Source: Solicoccozyma terricola
Lineage: Eukaryota; Basidiomycota; Tremellomycetes; Filobasidiales; Piskurozymaceae
NCBI GenBank assembly: GCA_001600875.1
Contig: BCLD01000002.1
Span: 1,316,531-1,380,530 of the forward strand
Direction of reading: 5' to 3'
DNA length: 64,000 nucleotides
The notes below the pieces were generated by a model, which was not told the DNA's origin, did no database searches, and worked only from the letters and a program-made list of their open reading frames with translations. Positions 1 through 11,206 of the stretch are shown here, piece after piece (position 1 is the first letter of the stretch; the number at the start of each line of letters is the position of its first letter). The position numbers and the translations under genes are program-made.

Positions 1-387
1 GGGGATGTCCAGGGAACCTTTGTCGTATTCCTTGAAATAACACATCGGCGAGAGGGTATTCCAACGTTTCTTTGATGTCGCCAACCGAAACTTGTTAACA
101 TGGAAATTTCAACACGTTCTTTCTTTCTTTTTGTGATTTGGCTTTCACCTTTCTTCCTTTTCTCAATTCTGCCAACCCCTCCCCCCCCCCTCCCCCCCCC
201 CAAACCCCACCCCTTCCCCGAAAAACAAGTCAACTCGGCGAGATTTCACATCTCCTGAAACGATTGTGGTTTGACTTTTAATTTCAATGATTTCGGTTGA
301 GCTCCTGCGTCAGGTTTATATCTTGCCCAATCAGCTTCATTCGCCGGACAATTCCTCTTTTGAGCAGCTGTGGAGGGAAGGGAAGCG

Positions 388-431
<44 letters not shown>

Positions 432-778
432 CGTTTCTCCAACGGGTCAGTAGACGAGCGAGCGGCGGGGGATTTTACGGGGGAAACGTAACGTACATGT
501 ATGTCCAATACCACCACATCGTCTACACTTGGCCAATGCTCGTCGCTGGAGAAGAAAGAAGAAGAAGAAGAAGAAGAAGAAGAAGAAAAGAACGAAAGAA
601 TATCGATACGTTAACGTCCACGTCTGCAATCTTCCTCTCCTCCCATTCCAATTCAAAACTAACCTTCTTCGGGACTTGACCACTCGCCTTCATTCGTCGG
701 TCAAGATTCGCCTTGGTTTTCCTCAGTGTTTTTCCGACGCTATGGGAGGGACGACGACGCGACGACCACGCGTTATAA
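1..778. other. Left-edge region without a supported gene
   Basis: This stretch lies downstream of TAF1 and holds low-complexity DNA: C-rich runs near 180-215, a 43-base G run, and a GAA-type microsatellite near 545-595. ORFs through it translate mostly as poly-Gly, poly-Arg/Lys or poly-Phe and are not credible genes. The first ~90 bases can be read as protein-like sequence on either strand (for example the minus-strand frame reading VGDIKETLEYPLADVLFQG), so an exon of a neighbouring gene could cross the left edge. I cannot assign it. Confidence 0.5.
389..431 (+). repeat. Poly-G homopolymer, 43 nt
   Basis: An uninterrupted run of 43 G. Its true length is uncertain, because such runs are error-prone in sequencing and assembly. 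If real it could fold as a G-quadruplex on the plus strand. It lies ~350 bp beyond the TAF1 stop codon. Confidence 0.9.
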
Positions 779-3700
779 TCAGCAAAGGGAACCCAACCCC
801 TCGAACGACACGACGACACGATGAAAGTCGCCAACTAACCGCTCTGCCAACATGTTGCGAATCTGAGGATCCTCTGTAGGATCATCTAGGATTTGGTCCA
901 CAAGTACTGAATCTCGAATATCAATCGTGTTGATACGCATTCGTTTCTTTTGGAGAATGTATGCGTCGATGATCCGGGGGTCGCGTACGTATTCGGTTCG
1001 AGTCGATCCGTCGGGTAGCTGCAAAGGAGAGAATAAAATCCTGTCAATTCGCCGACATCGTTTGCGTGCGACGCACAGACGAAACGTAATTCACATACCG
1101 TTCTCATGATCTGAAGCACCTTCCCCTCGTCATTCACATGACGGTGTCTTGCATTCGGCTCCGATGATTGCCCGCGATCAGTCCCTCCCTCCATGTCATC
1201 ATCTTCATCCTCGTACTCCCCTTCAGCATCCTCGTCCTCATCGCTCAACAGAGGTTTCCTATCCTCGTCATCCATGTGAATATCAGGACGTGGCGCGGCA
1301 GGTGCGACGGCAGCTTGCTGCTCGTATTGCTGTCCGTGAAGCTGATCGGGAGCTGCGAGCGCTGCCATCTGATTGAGAAAAATCGACTGCCATCGCCAGG
1401 TGTAGTCTTCGACGTCCGCAGGTCGTCCTGCACGTACGGATCACGCAGCGATCAGTCGTCTTTCCCTACGTGCCCGCCCCTCCACTGACACTCACTCTTC
1501 ACACCCTTCGAGGGACCAGCGGTCCGCCGCAAATCGTATCCTTCAAATTCCTTGCCGGTTGGATTGCCTTTCGCCTCCAGTCGCAAACTCCACGGGTCCT
1601 TGATGTAGTTTCGAGTGATCTTCCACGCTGCCAACTGCATTTCTAACTGAGTTTCATCATCTGCGCCTTCATCCTCGGCAGCTTCTTCCTTGTCCTCCTT
1701 CGCAGTCTCCGGAACGTAGTAGCCCATGTCCGAAAGCAAACGAGCGGCAACGTCATGCGATTCGAGGAGGACGGCGTGTTCTGGAGTTGGGTTGTTTCGA
1801 GCGATGGCATCCGCGTACACTTTGTAGTTGGGATTGGTAGCATCAGCAGATGTGCGTGGACGCCACATTTCGTCCCGATCCGTTGTCAGATATTCCTGAG
1901 AGAATGACGCCGTCAGTGCTCGGCAGCCACGTCAGACCCCACCGTGCCCACCTTCAACTTGCCGGCATCTCGATCCTGATAATACCGCGTGATTTGACCC
2001 GTTTCCAGCGTACCTCCATTCTGCCTCAGGGCGGTCTGGATGAGGTACAACAATCTCTCTTTTCTATACGCTCCCATATCCTTGCTTTTGACGCCTGGAA
2101 CTGCGGCTTTGTGCGGCAGCGTTTGACCAACGACGAAAAGATGAGGAATCTCTCGGATATGATAGGTGGATTCGCCGTCGATCGTGCTCCTATTGAGGGT
2201 CGGTCGGTCGGTCGATCATGTTAGAGCTTAATAAATTAGGGCGGTCAGAAGAGGGAAAGAAAGGATCTCACCTGATCACCAGGAAATCGGTAGATGACGG
2301 CGAATGCTCGTAAAGCGGTGCACGAATTAAATTGTTCACCAACGTCTGTTGAATTCTTCCTCCAGCCATGAACAGCAATGGAATCGGTTCCTGTTCGGAT
2401 GGATCAAGAACAACAAACTCGCCGAGCGCATCCTGTGGATGCCAGCCAGGTTCACGCGTCGATTAGTCGTCGCCCACGTAGACCACCACCACAACACACA
2501 CACAAACCTTCTCCGGTCGAGTAAACTCGTCATTCTCAGATCCTTTCCTATAATACGTGATCAGATTCGACCCCATTCCGTATCCAGACATGATAGGAGG
2601 GTTTTGTTCCTGTTCGTTTCGCAACTCATCAGACGTCTTGTCAACCCCTTTGACCACGACAGTTCCAAATGCTCACCGAAAACTCCAACAAAACAAACTT
2701 GCCCTTCTCCGCTAAAGTCAAATCCCTGGTCGTCTTCATTACCTCACTCGGACTCTTATTCAACGTCCTAGCCGCTTTATCCTTCTTACTCTCCATCTTC
2801 TTCTTCAGTCCATCGAACGTGATCACTTCATCCGTCTGAAACCGAATCTTTGGTCGATGCCAATTCCGCTGTTGGGTTTTCGTCAAATAAACAGGATAAT
2901 AAGGCATTTGTAAACGGATTGCAGGTGTAGCATGTTGAATATCTAATGCGTCGATTGTTTGACGGATTTTTTGTTTGATTTCTCGAGTAGGTTGATAGTG
3001 GTGATCGAGAGAGAGATTTAGGTAATCGAGGTGAGTGATTTCACCGGGTTGAAGATGGGCAGAAGGTCCGCCTGCGATATTCGGCTCAGTGAGAGGAACA
3101 TCCGGATCGATTGATTGTCGAGCTGTTTAACCCCCCGATGACTGATCAGTATTTGGTATGCAAAGAAGGAAAAGGGACGCCGAAAAAAAGCCTTACCCAT
3201 GATCAATCTCGGATCCATAACGTCTCTATCCACTTCATCCCAAATCACATTCTCCAACCAATCACCCTTCTCCAATTCTTCATTGACGACCGAATATCTA
3301 CCAATACCATCACCAGTTTTCGGTGCTCTCGTTGGCGGTTCACTACCCAAAAAAAAGAAATCATCACAATCAACGAAATATGCCCCCTCGCTTGATGGAA
3401 AATAAATGAAATAAAAAGCTAAACGAATGCGTAAACTCACTCCCATATAATATCCTTCTCCCAATGAGCTAAAACGTTCATTTTCATAGACGTTCCAACC
3501 TTTTCTCCTTGTTCGTTCATGTACGTGATGTTCTCATGATCATCAACATGACCATCTACAATCTCCCTTTGTCGATTCCTACGTCCAATTTGTCGTCCCA
3601 ACCAACTCCCGTCGTTTCCAGTTAAATTAGCTGATTCACCCCACCTCAATAGAGAATTCGTCGTTGATTCAGGAATAGGGTTGGTTGTTGATTCAAGATG

Positions 3701-4364
3701 TTGTTCTTCAAGTGATTCAATGAATTGAGTTTTATACCGCACTAATCAACCGGACACGATATCAATACCCTGGCCTTGACCGCGAATAAAAGACGAGGGT
3801 CAAAGAAGAGAAAACTCACCATCAACACCTAAAGCCTTCCTCTTCCTCCCACCTTTCATCACCAAAGGTTTCGCATAAACGTATTCCAACATGTTCAATC
3901 TCTTCCCTCTTTCAAAATCAGGGAAATGGTTCTTGATTGTTGTTTGTGCCATTCGTTGTGCTCCTGAGATTACTGATTGTGTTGGTGCAGCGGAGGTAGG
4001 TGGTTGTTGTTGAGTGTATGTAGGGACGAATGGATGGGATGTACTGGTATTTTGGGATTGAGATGATGGAATGTATGATGATGTCTGATTGATTTGATTC
4101 ATATTATACGATTGTGGAAGGTTGTATGAATTGGAAGTGTTTCCAGTGTTATATGAGGGAGTCGGGTTGAATGGAGGATGGGAGGGTCTAGGCGTAGGAA
4201 AGTTTGAGAATTGGTCTTAGAGTGGGGGAAGATACGCATTAGTATCTCAAGATGTGCGTTGAGGAAGTTTTGCAGTACATACTGCTCTGGGGTTGAAACA
4301 CTGGTGGTGGTCCAGGACCTGAGGTAGGTTGACCCGTGTAGTTGGAGTTTGTGTAACCGTTCAT
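779..4364 (-). CDS. TAF1: TFIID subunit TAF1
   Basis: Largest subunit of the general transcription factor TFIID, which binds TBP and core promoters in the nucleus. The start MNGYTNSNYTGQ (ATG at 4364) leads into a Gln/Ser/Pro-rich N-terminus. Family-specific blocks then follow in order: FPDFERGKRLNMLEYVYAKP, HWEKDIIWE, WLENVIWDEVDRDVMDPRL, PYYPVYLTKTQQRNWHRPK, an NPPIMSGYGMGSNLITYYRK block, NNLIRAPLYEH with TDFLVIR, and AAWKITRNYIKDPW. Spliced over many short introns. The C-terminus has an acidic stretch (DEDEDAEGEYEDEDDD), then IVRDPRII-like sequence (EYVRDPRIIDAYI), and stops at 779-781. I see no bromodomain, as in yeast TAF1, where separate proteins supply it. It is divergent from the SIKE-like gene. 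The identity is secure from the conserved blocks; exact splice sites are inferred. Confidence 0.94.
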
Positions 4365-4635
4365 GGTGTATCTTTTGCTAGCTAGCAGTCAGAGACTGAT
4401 GTGGGAGTGATGATACGATGAGAGCCCCAAGTGTGGTTATGTAGCTGATGAGGAGTGATGCGGAGTGACGATGGGTGATGTGGACATGGGTGGTTGAGGG
4501 TTGGTCGGTCGAGAGATGACGCGTCACGTGGATCCAACATCACTCACATCGACCACATCGCACTCACTCACTCACTCACTCTCACTCACTCACTCACTCA
4601 CTCACTCCCCACTCCTCGCCTCACACTCTCCCACA
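4365..4635. promoter_or_regulatory. TAF1 / SIKE-like bidirectional promoter
   Basis: These 271 bp separate two start codons facing away from each other. They contain a CACGTG E-box at 4525-4530 (within TCACGTGG) and a CTCA microsatellite at about 4560-4607 just upstream of the plus-strand ATG. On the transcript the microsatellite would be a pyrimidine-rich 5' leader or core promoter. Confidence 0.6.
4560..4607 (+). repeat. (CTCA)n microsatellite
   Basis: About eleven near-perfect CTCA units, interrupted once, ending ~29 bp before the ATG of the SIKE-like gene. Confidence 0.9.
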
Positions 4636-7215
4636 ATGTCCAGATCCATGCTCGAGCTCGAACAAGAGCTCGTAGCCATGTGGCAGCTCGTCAATGAATT
4701 ATCAGGTATGTTCTTCGTCTGACCACTTCTTGGACCACCGAATGGCTAATGCCGAAGGGGTTTGCGTTTTGGAATAGAACAATTGGCAGCGAATAGGGAG
4801 ATGACTGAGGTGTTACAAGCGCAAGCTAAGGATCTTAAGGTGGGTGTTGGGGGGTTTTTTTTTGGACATAGCGCATTGATTGTATAGATCTGATTTCATG
4901 TTGGGGATGAATCAGGGTCAAGCTGTTCATTCTGGGACTGGATTCCCATTGAGGAGGTTTAATATTGATATATCGGATGGCAAGTCTACTTCTCTATCAA
5001 ACTGGAGATCCATAAACTTCCGCACTCACTGACATCCCAATTATTCTCCGATATCAATCTACCTACCTCAACATCCGTCGCATCATCTACCCTCCCTCTT
5101 CCTCCAACAGAACAATTCACATCTGAATTAGAATCCTTTGCTTCACATCTCGTACTTGAAAACCAATCGTTACAATTCGAGAATAAACAGTTGAACATGT
5201 TGTTGAAAGAATATGAAGGGACTTTGGAAGGTGTCATGGGAAAGTTTAGAGCTGTTTCCGTGGGTTTTTTTGGTCCTTTTTTCCCGTCTTTCCAGGACCT
5301 TCTTTCCAGGAATTGATGATGCCGTTGGGAGATTAATGACGCTGATCTTGCTGCGCCCCCCTCCATTCGTTCCAAATAGCACGCTGCATCTCAACATGAA
5401 TTAACACTACATCAATATTACACATCCCTCTTACACCAACTCCGAACCGCATATTCCACGACGACTTTACTAGATAGTACCACACTCTCCACCCTCCTCG
5501 CTCGTTTATCAACTCTCCTTCGTGCTGCATTACGAAATGCTAATGGGGAATTACCTTCTGAATCTGGGTTCTCGGAAGATCTAACTACATTCCTCGAATC
5601 AACCTCTTCATCTCCTTCTTCAACGACACATCCTCGTTTAATCAGTACAGTTCATTCGATGAATTCAACGAGATCAAGAGCGTGGTTGGGGGATTTAGGT
5701 ACTTCAGGTGGATATTCTGGGACTGAAGGGAGAGCCGATTGGGCATTGGAGAGGGAAGCGGAGATTACGAGGTTGAATGAGGAGAATAGGTTGTTGAGAG
5801 AGATGTTGGGGATTGGAGCGGATGTTGATGAGGGTGAGAATAAGGTGAAGAAGGTGGAAGAGGTGGTGGAGGGAAAGGCAAATGTTGAACCACAGGTCGA
5901 CGAGGAAGTGCAAGTTTCAGAACCGCCTTTGGTGGCTGATATCGCTCCAGCTTCAGCACCGGCGTTATCAACGACGTCATCATCACCAACACCCAATCAA
6001 TCAGTCATAGGGTCCCTACCATCGAATCAACACCAACCAGTCGACATGGTCCGTTCCGTCTCGTCGCCTCCCGCAACACTCGAAAACGATTCCTTCCCTT
6101 CTCTCCAAGTACAGACCACCGCCACCACCGCCGCCACCACCACCACCACCACCACTCCACCGCCGATATCACCTCCTGCTTCCCGCGCTCGATCGCCACC
6201 TCGCTCAATTGGACGGCCGGGTCTCCTCCCGCCTCCTGCTCTGAGTCCACCTGTGATCAAAACACCGATTCCATTGCCCACTTTGGGACACGTAGCTGGA
6301 GAATCGTTCTCTCCCTCGGGTTCTACATCATCATCCCCTTCGTCATCTCTCATGGGTTCCAACCCAACGTCACCAACATCATCAAAATCAACAATCTCCA
6401 ACTCGTCGTCGTCATCTTCAATCTCACCTTCGTCTTCCATTGCAGGTCTATCGACCATCCCTGGAATCTCAACAAAGAAGACAAAGACGGAAGCTACGAC
6501 TGCGATGTCTGGAGGTAGTGGTAGTGGCGGTTTGGAAATGTTGGATGGGATGGAGGGAAGAGGGATGGAGGAGAGGGGGAGGTCGGTCTCGGGCCTTGGA
6601 GTGGGATCTAGCTCGGTGGCTTCTGCATTACCATCAACGCCGGCTACAGCTTCGTCCGCTACGGATAAATCAGATGACAAGACGACCAGCGTATCCCCGA
6701 TGACGATAGGAACAGCGTCTACGCCCGCTCAGACTAATGAAGATTTTGTGATAGACGAGGTATCCAAGTCTTCAGCTGATGATACCCAAGAAGCAGTCTC
6801 CGCTGCAACGGAGGAAGTAGTCACCTCGACGCCAGAATCAAATGCAACAGACGTTTCAACATTCCCATCATCCGCCACTCCACCATCGAATTCCACCATT
6901 GAAGATAAGCCTCTGGAACTGTCACCGAAGCCATCCGCCGTCTCCGCCGATGCCGAAGGTGTATCATCGCCCGAAACCGTAGAGGATGTATTGGTCCAGA
7001 TTGATGACAAGACAGACAAGACAGACAAGACGGACACGACGGACAAGGCGGACAAGGCGGACAAGGCTAAAACGGCTGACACGGCTGACAACACGAACGC
7101 GATGGAAGGTGAAACTAAGGCTTCCCCTGAGGAAGAGCGAGACGGCTTGGAATCGAGTGCTGCGCTCGTTTTAGATGGCACGGACGAGGATCAGGCTGAC
7201 GCTGAGGGATTGTAA
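4636..7215 (+). CDS. SIKE/FGFR1OP2-like coiled-coil protein
   Basis: Probable fungal member of the SIKE/FGFR1OP2 family, small coiled-coil proteins of the STRIPAK phosphatase-kinase complex. N-terminus MSRSMLELEQELVAMWQLVN is coiled-coil-like. After short introns come SELESFASHLVLENQSL, then NKQLNMLLKEYEGTLEGVMG followed by KFR (compare the family pattern EN..L...LEEHQ.ALE.IMSKYR). Further on is EITRLNEENRLLREMLGI, matching the family's ENKxLRExLxI block. The last ~400 residues are Ser/Thr/Pro-rich low complexity, with a Thr tract and a Lys/Asp/Thr repeat (DKTDKTDKTDTTDKADKADK) near the C-terminus; animal members lack this tail. One intron (4980-5110) appears to use a GC donor. Start chosen as the ATG at 4636 just after the CTCA tract. 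Family call is from motif spacing only; a generic coiled-coil protein is the alternative. Confidence 0.6.
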
Positions 7216-7297
7216 TGTTTTCCACCTAGCTGAATCGCAGAGTTAACTAGACCGACCGGTGGATGATTACTTGTATATGTATAACGACAGCCAACAA

Positions 7298-9121
7298 TCA
7301 CGAACCCTGTACATCCCTAATCTCGCCCTCCGTCAGAGCCCCAATCTGCTCGTCTTCGCTATCGATGAATGACTCCAACTGTTCCACTTCCAATCCATGT
7401 CGTTCCTTCAAGAATCTGTTGATTTGCGCTACATCCACATCTTGACCTTGAAGAGCTCCTGCCTCTGTCGGTATAGGTGGTAGTTGTCCAAACATTTTAC
7501 GACTAACATGTACATCTTGCAAATATCCTTCCCCAGCTAATAGTCTAATCTTGTCCTCCTTTTGTAGTATCTCCTCGATTGATCCGTATTTTTGGAGATA
7601 TTTGAAAGCTTTGATAGGACCAACACCATATATCCTCTTGATTGCATCGTTCCCAAATAGAGTCATCAAATCGAGAAATGATTTTTCATCGAGTCCTATT
7701 GCTTTCCTTACGTCCATCCCGTTAACACCTACCAGTGGTTTATTACTAACTGTAACATTCCGTAAAAGTGGAGCTTCATACGCTAAAACATCACTATCCT
7801 CTGTTCCTACCCAATCGACCATTCCAGCTCTTGCTAAAGCAGATGCGACTCCCTCAGCTTCATATGGGATTGCAGCTTCGATTACTGGAACTCCCATAAC
7901 TTGTAATAACTCTTTGGTTTCTTCGTGGTCCTCGACGGAAGGTGTATCCAAACCTTTATCGTGAGTCTTCGCTACGTCTCTTGATCGGGATATCAAGTCG
8001 TTCAGCGATTTACAAAGATCTGTCCATTCAGTTTGAGGTAATCCGGAAGTTGCTGCCATTTGTAACATTTGCTCGAGGAGGACATCCTCTTCAGCTGTCA
8101 TTGCAGTTTGTCGTGGTGATTCCGTGTATTCTCTACTTGGAGGCATAGGATCATCTTCTTCTTGTTGTACGATTTCTTCAAGATCTGTTGATTCTTCGTC
8201 TGTTATTTCTTCGATAAGAGGTGATGGTGTTTGAGTTGTAGGTGGAGGAGTTGGTTTACGTCGAATGAATGGTCGACTTGATGATCTACAATCGTCCCGT
8301 AACGTCCACCACTGTTGTATCAACTTTCCAACATCATTTTCATGTCCTTCTCCTTCTCCTTCTCCTTCTTCCTTTTTTTCCTTTGAAAATCGATCCAAGA
8401 TTGAATCTAATTCTTCAACACTTTGATTGCTTTCTTCCCATGTTTTCAAAATACTCTTCAAATCATCCCTCTGTCCTTCTTCCAACGAATTACATTTCCT
8501 TAATAACTCTTGTATCTCTATATGTCTCTTCAATCTTCGATCTTCATGTAGTGATCTTGCGAGATGTAATGATCGATCAGATAATCGACGTTGTGTTTCT
8601 TGAGATTTCCATTCCCGGACACCGCGTTCATCGTATACAACAATAGGATGAATATGATGATTTCGAAGTCGAGTGATGAGACTGATATGTAGGATTTAAA
8701 GGGAGAATTGAAATGGAGGGAGGGAGATGTTAGTTATTCTCAAACCTTTCTTTTCGAAACGACCGTTATCGGATAATGAAAAACCCCCAAGATGGGATCC
8801 TCTTTTCAATTCATTCATAAAGCACGCACGCACGTACGCATGCCATCCAATAATCACTTTCTTAGTCTCCAACGTCTCATCTTCCCAACTAGAGAAGAAG
8901 AATCGATTGGTTAATAGACTTCCATCCAATGCGATCTTTGTGTTTTTGAGTTCAGGAGATGCCCATCGTTTGGGGAATGATTTGAGGACCTGTGGACTGT
9001 GGGAAGGGGGGAGGGGCGGAGGGGGGGTGAGTGAGCTATGTCGGACGTGAGGCGAGGAGAAGGGTAGGAGAACGGATTACAATTTCTGCTGTATGAAAAG
9101 GGAAAGACCTTTTATCCCCAT
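7298..9121 (-). CDS. XPG/FEN1-family 5' nuclease, unassigned subfamily
   Basis: Structure-specific 5' nuclease of the Rad2/XPG/FEN1 superfamily. Exon 1 encodes MGIKGLSLFIQQK, the signature N-terminus in which Gly2 is used for catalysis. Spliced exons continue KSFPKRWASPELKNTKIALDG (first catalytic Asp) and HIHPIVVYDERGVREWKSQE (second). Then comes a long acidic linker of roughly 150 residues. The XPG-I block PYEAEGVASALARAGMVDWV followed by GTEDSDVLAY keeps the Glu pair and Asp pair, and FGNDAIKRIYGVGPIKAFKY is the helix-two-turn-helix DNA-binding region with its Asp. So all the usual metal ligands look intact. It lacks an evident PCNA box at the end (…GEIRDVQGS) and has a longer linker than FEN1 but a much shorter one than XPG. 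Roles in flap processing or repair are inferred. It shares a divergent promoter with the BCL7-like gene. Confidence 0.86.
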
Positions 9122-9439
9122 ATTTGCAGTGGCAGTCGTAGCCGTGGTAGTCCCAGTCTCCCCAGTGGGGTGTTTGGTGAACTGGTGGTGGTGTGTATGA
9201 TGTCCAGCCAGACCGAGAGTCGCGTGTCTCGCATTCCCCGGCTCATCGGCTCATCGGGTTCATCCCATCCCACATACCGTAACACACAAACAGATCACCA
9301 TCCCACATCCCACATCCCACATCCTCCCGCTCAGACAACCATGATCGGTCAGTACACATCCCTCACACACACAACTTACCTGTTAACACTTCATCACGAG
9401 AACTGACTGGGTTTCCCCCCTAATCCCCATCTCTTCATC
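9122..9439. promoter_or_regulatory. Divergent promoter, nuclease / BCL7-like
   Basis: Region between two outward-facing start codons. It contains a CATCCCA-type tandem repeat at about 9298-9332. It also holds an alternative ATG (9342) followed by GTCAGT, which could be a tiny upstream exon of the BCL7-like gene. No E-box seen. Confidence 0.45.
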
Positions 9440-11206
9440 ATGTTCAACAATCTCAACTCATCCATCCTTTCTCCTATCCCACCCACTCTCTATCCTCATG
9501 CGCCTCTTCCAACTATTCCACCACATCATCATCATTCTCAAATATCACATCGATCAACCGCTGGGACTTTGGGTGGAATAGCTAAACATAGAGGGAGACA
9601 GAGTAATGCGGCGAGTGAAGCTCATAGACGATTCTTGGTTGCTCCGTGAGTTGTCTGGGGAAGAGGTGGGGGGGGGGGGGGGGGGGAAGGATCTCCCCCT
9701 CCCTTGGACCATGAGGATAAACTATTCTCAACAATCCTGACAATATCTCGCTTTCTCCAACTTCCCATCATTTCATCTCTCCCGCTCTTATTGATATCTT
9801 CCAACACAACCCCCACATCTACCGATTCCACTACATCGCATTATCTCCTCCTCTATACCCCATCATTCAAACAATTGACGGACGACTCACATCCCATCAA
9901 GCGTAAACAAATGGTGTAAAACATGGGTAACTCCACCTGGACTTCCAATAGGTCGTTCGTATCGAGTATTGAAATATGTAAAGACAGACGAAAAGGTAAA
10001 GAAGAAAGTTTTTTTTTTGCGACTGTTTTCTGGCGGGTTAGGTATTGAATACTTGGGTGTTAATTGGTGTCTTGTTCGTTATTCCTTCCCCTACCTCCTT
10101 CCCCCTCTTCTCTTTTACCTCGATCTCGAATACCCCTCCTCCCCACCCCACCCCACCCCACCCCACTTATCGCTCCCGCAACATTCGAAACAAACAAGGC
10201 TCAATTCCAACCATCCGATGACGCAGAATTAGATCTCACAGTGGGTGTGGATGATGATGTAGGTGACGTCGAAGGAGATGAAGGAGAGGGGGAGGGAGAG
10301 GAAGGAGAAGGAGAGGGGGAAGAAGGAGAAGGAGAAGGAGAAGATATTGGTGATGGAGATGACGATGGGAACAAGGAACATGTCGATTCGATGGATGTTG
10401 ACTATGAAGGAATAGTTGATGGGGATGGGAAGAAGAAAAAGGAGAAGGATGGGGAAGATGTTGGGATTTCAACTACTGTGGGGTTGATGGAGGGTGTTAC
10501 TCCAGTTGAAAGTCATGTTTCGACTCCAGTAACGGGTTCTGCACAACCACCACACAACGAAGATCAATTGGAAAATAAATCGATTCAACCTGGTTCATCA
10601 TCATCACCACGATCTGGAAACCCACCTTCAATCAACCTCATCACTGAATCTCCTGCAAATCGAAACGGCGCTTCATCAGGTTTAAAATCTGGTATCATCG
10701 ATCCTCCAAGTTCTTCATTATCTGTTCCATCGATGAAACAGGATGTATTACCATCGATATCATCTCCACGTCGACGATCGAAATCACCTTCTCTTGCTCC
10801 TCCAACACCATCAAGAGTCACTCGATCTAAATCCAGATCACAAAGTCCTGGTCCTGGTCCCGGTCCTACAATAGGCGGTGGTGACATCGACGTCGACGTC
10901 GACGTCGATACTCCAGGTTCAGCATTAACAGAAATCGCACCTACCCCACCCAATGCAGAATCAAATTTCATACCAACCAACGCCATCGAAGGTACAATCC
11001 ACACTTCTACTGATGTTCAATTCGGTGATTCGGATGGAACTGCGATTGGTGATATGCATTTCATTAAGAAAGAGAGGGTTATGGTGGATGTTGTTGAGAG
11101 GGGTGTGTTTAGTGGACGGGAAGGGGATGGAGAAGGTGGAGAGAGGTTGAGGGAGGAACCGGGGAATGAAGAGGATGGGATGGATGTGGATGCTGTTGGG
11201 CGGTAG
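9440..11206 (+). CDS. BCL7-like protein, candidate SWI/SNF accessory subunit
   Basis: Exon 1 (MFNNLNSSILSPI…) ends KHRGRQSNAASEAHRRFLVA. After a 254-nt intron containing a 20-base G run, exon 2 (about 9902-9995) reads VNKWCKTWVTPPGLPIGRSY then RVLKYVKTDEK. This matches in order the short N-terminal BCL7 block (R/KWEKKWV…..LRI.KWVPV), which in animals marks a SWI/SNF (BAF) subunit. Exon 3 (from ~10193) starts AQFQPSDDAELDLTVGVDDD and continues as a long acidic Glu/Gly/Asp tract, then a Ser/Pro-rich region with SKSRSQSPGPGPGP, ending DGMDVDAVGR. Everything outside the 30-residue core is low complexity. The start is uncertain: 9342 is possible. Function is inferred only from the short core motif. 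Confidence 0.5.

Noticed and set aside
284..834. Overlapping ORFs around the poly-G and GAA tracts
   Set aside because: They translate as poly-Pro, poly-Gly, poly-Phe or Arg/Lys runs and have no protein character; they follow from the simple repeats.
6005..6250. Minus-strand ORF with a run of tryptophans
   Set aside because: It is the antisense reading of ACC repeats that encode the Thr tract of the SIKE-like protein.
6729..7181. Minus-strand ORF opposite the SIKE-like gene C-terminus
   Set aside because: Mirror of a low-complexity coding region; Ser/Val/Leu repeats arise from the sense Asp/Lys/Thr repeats.
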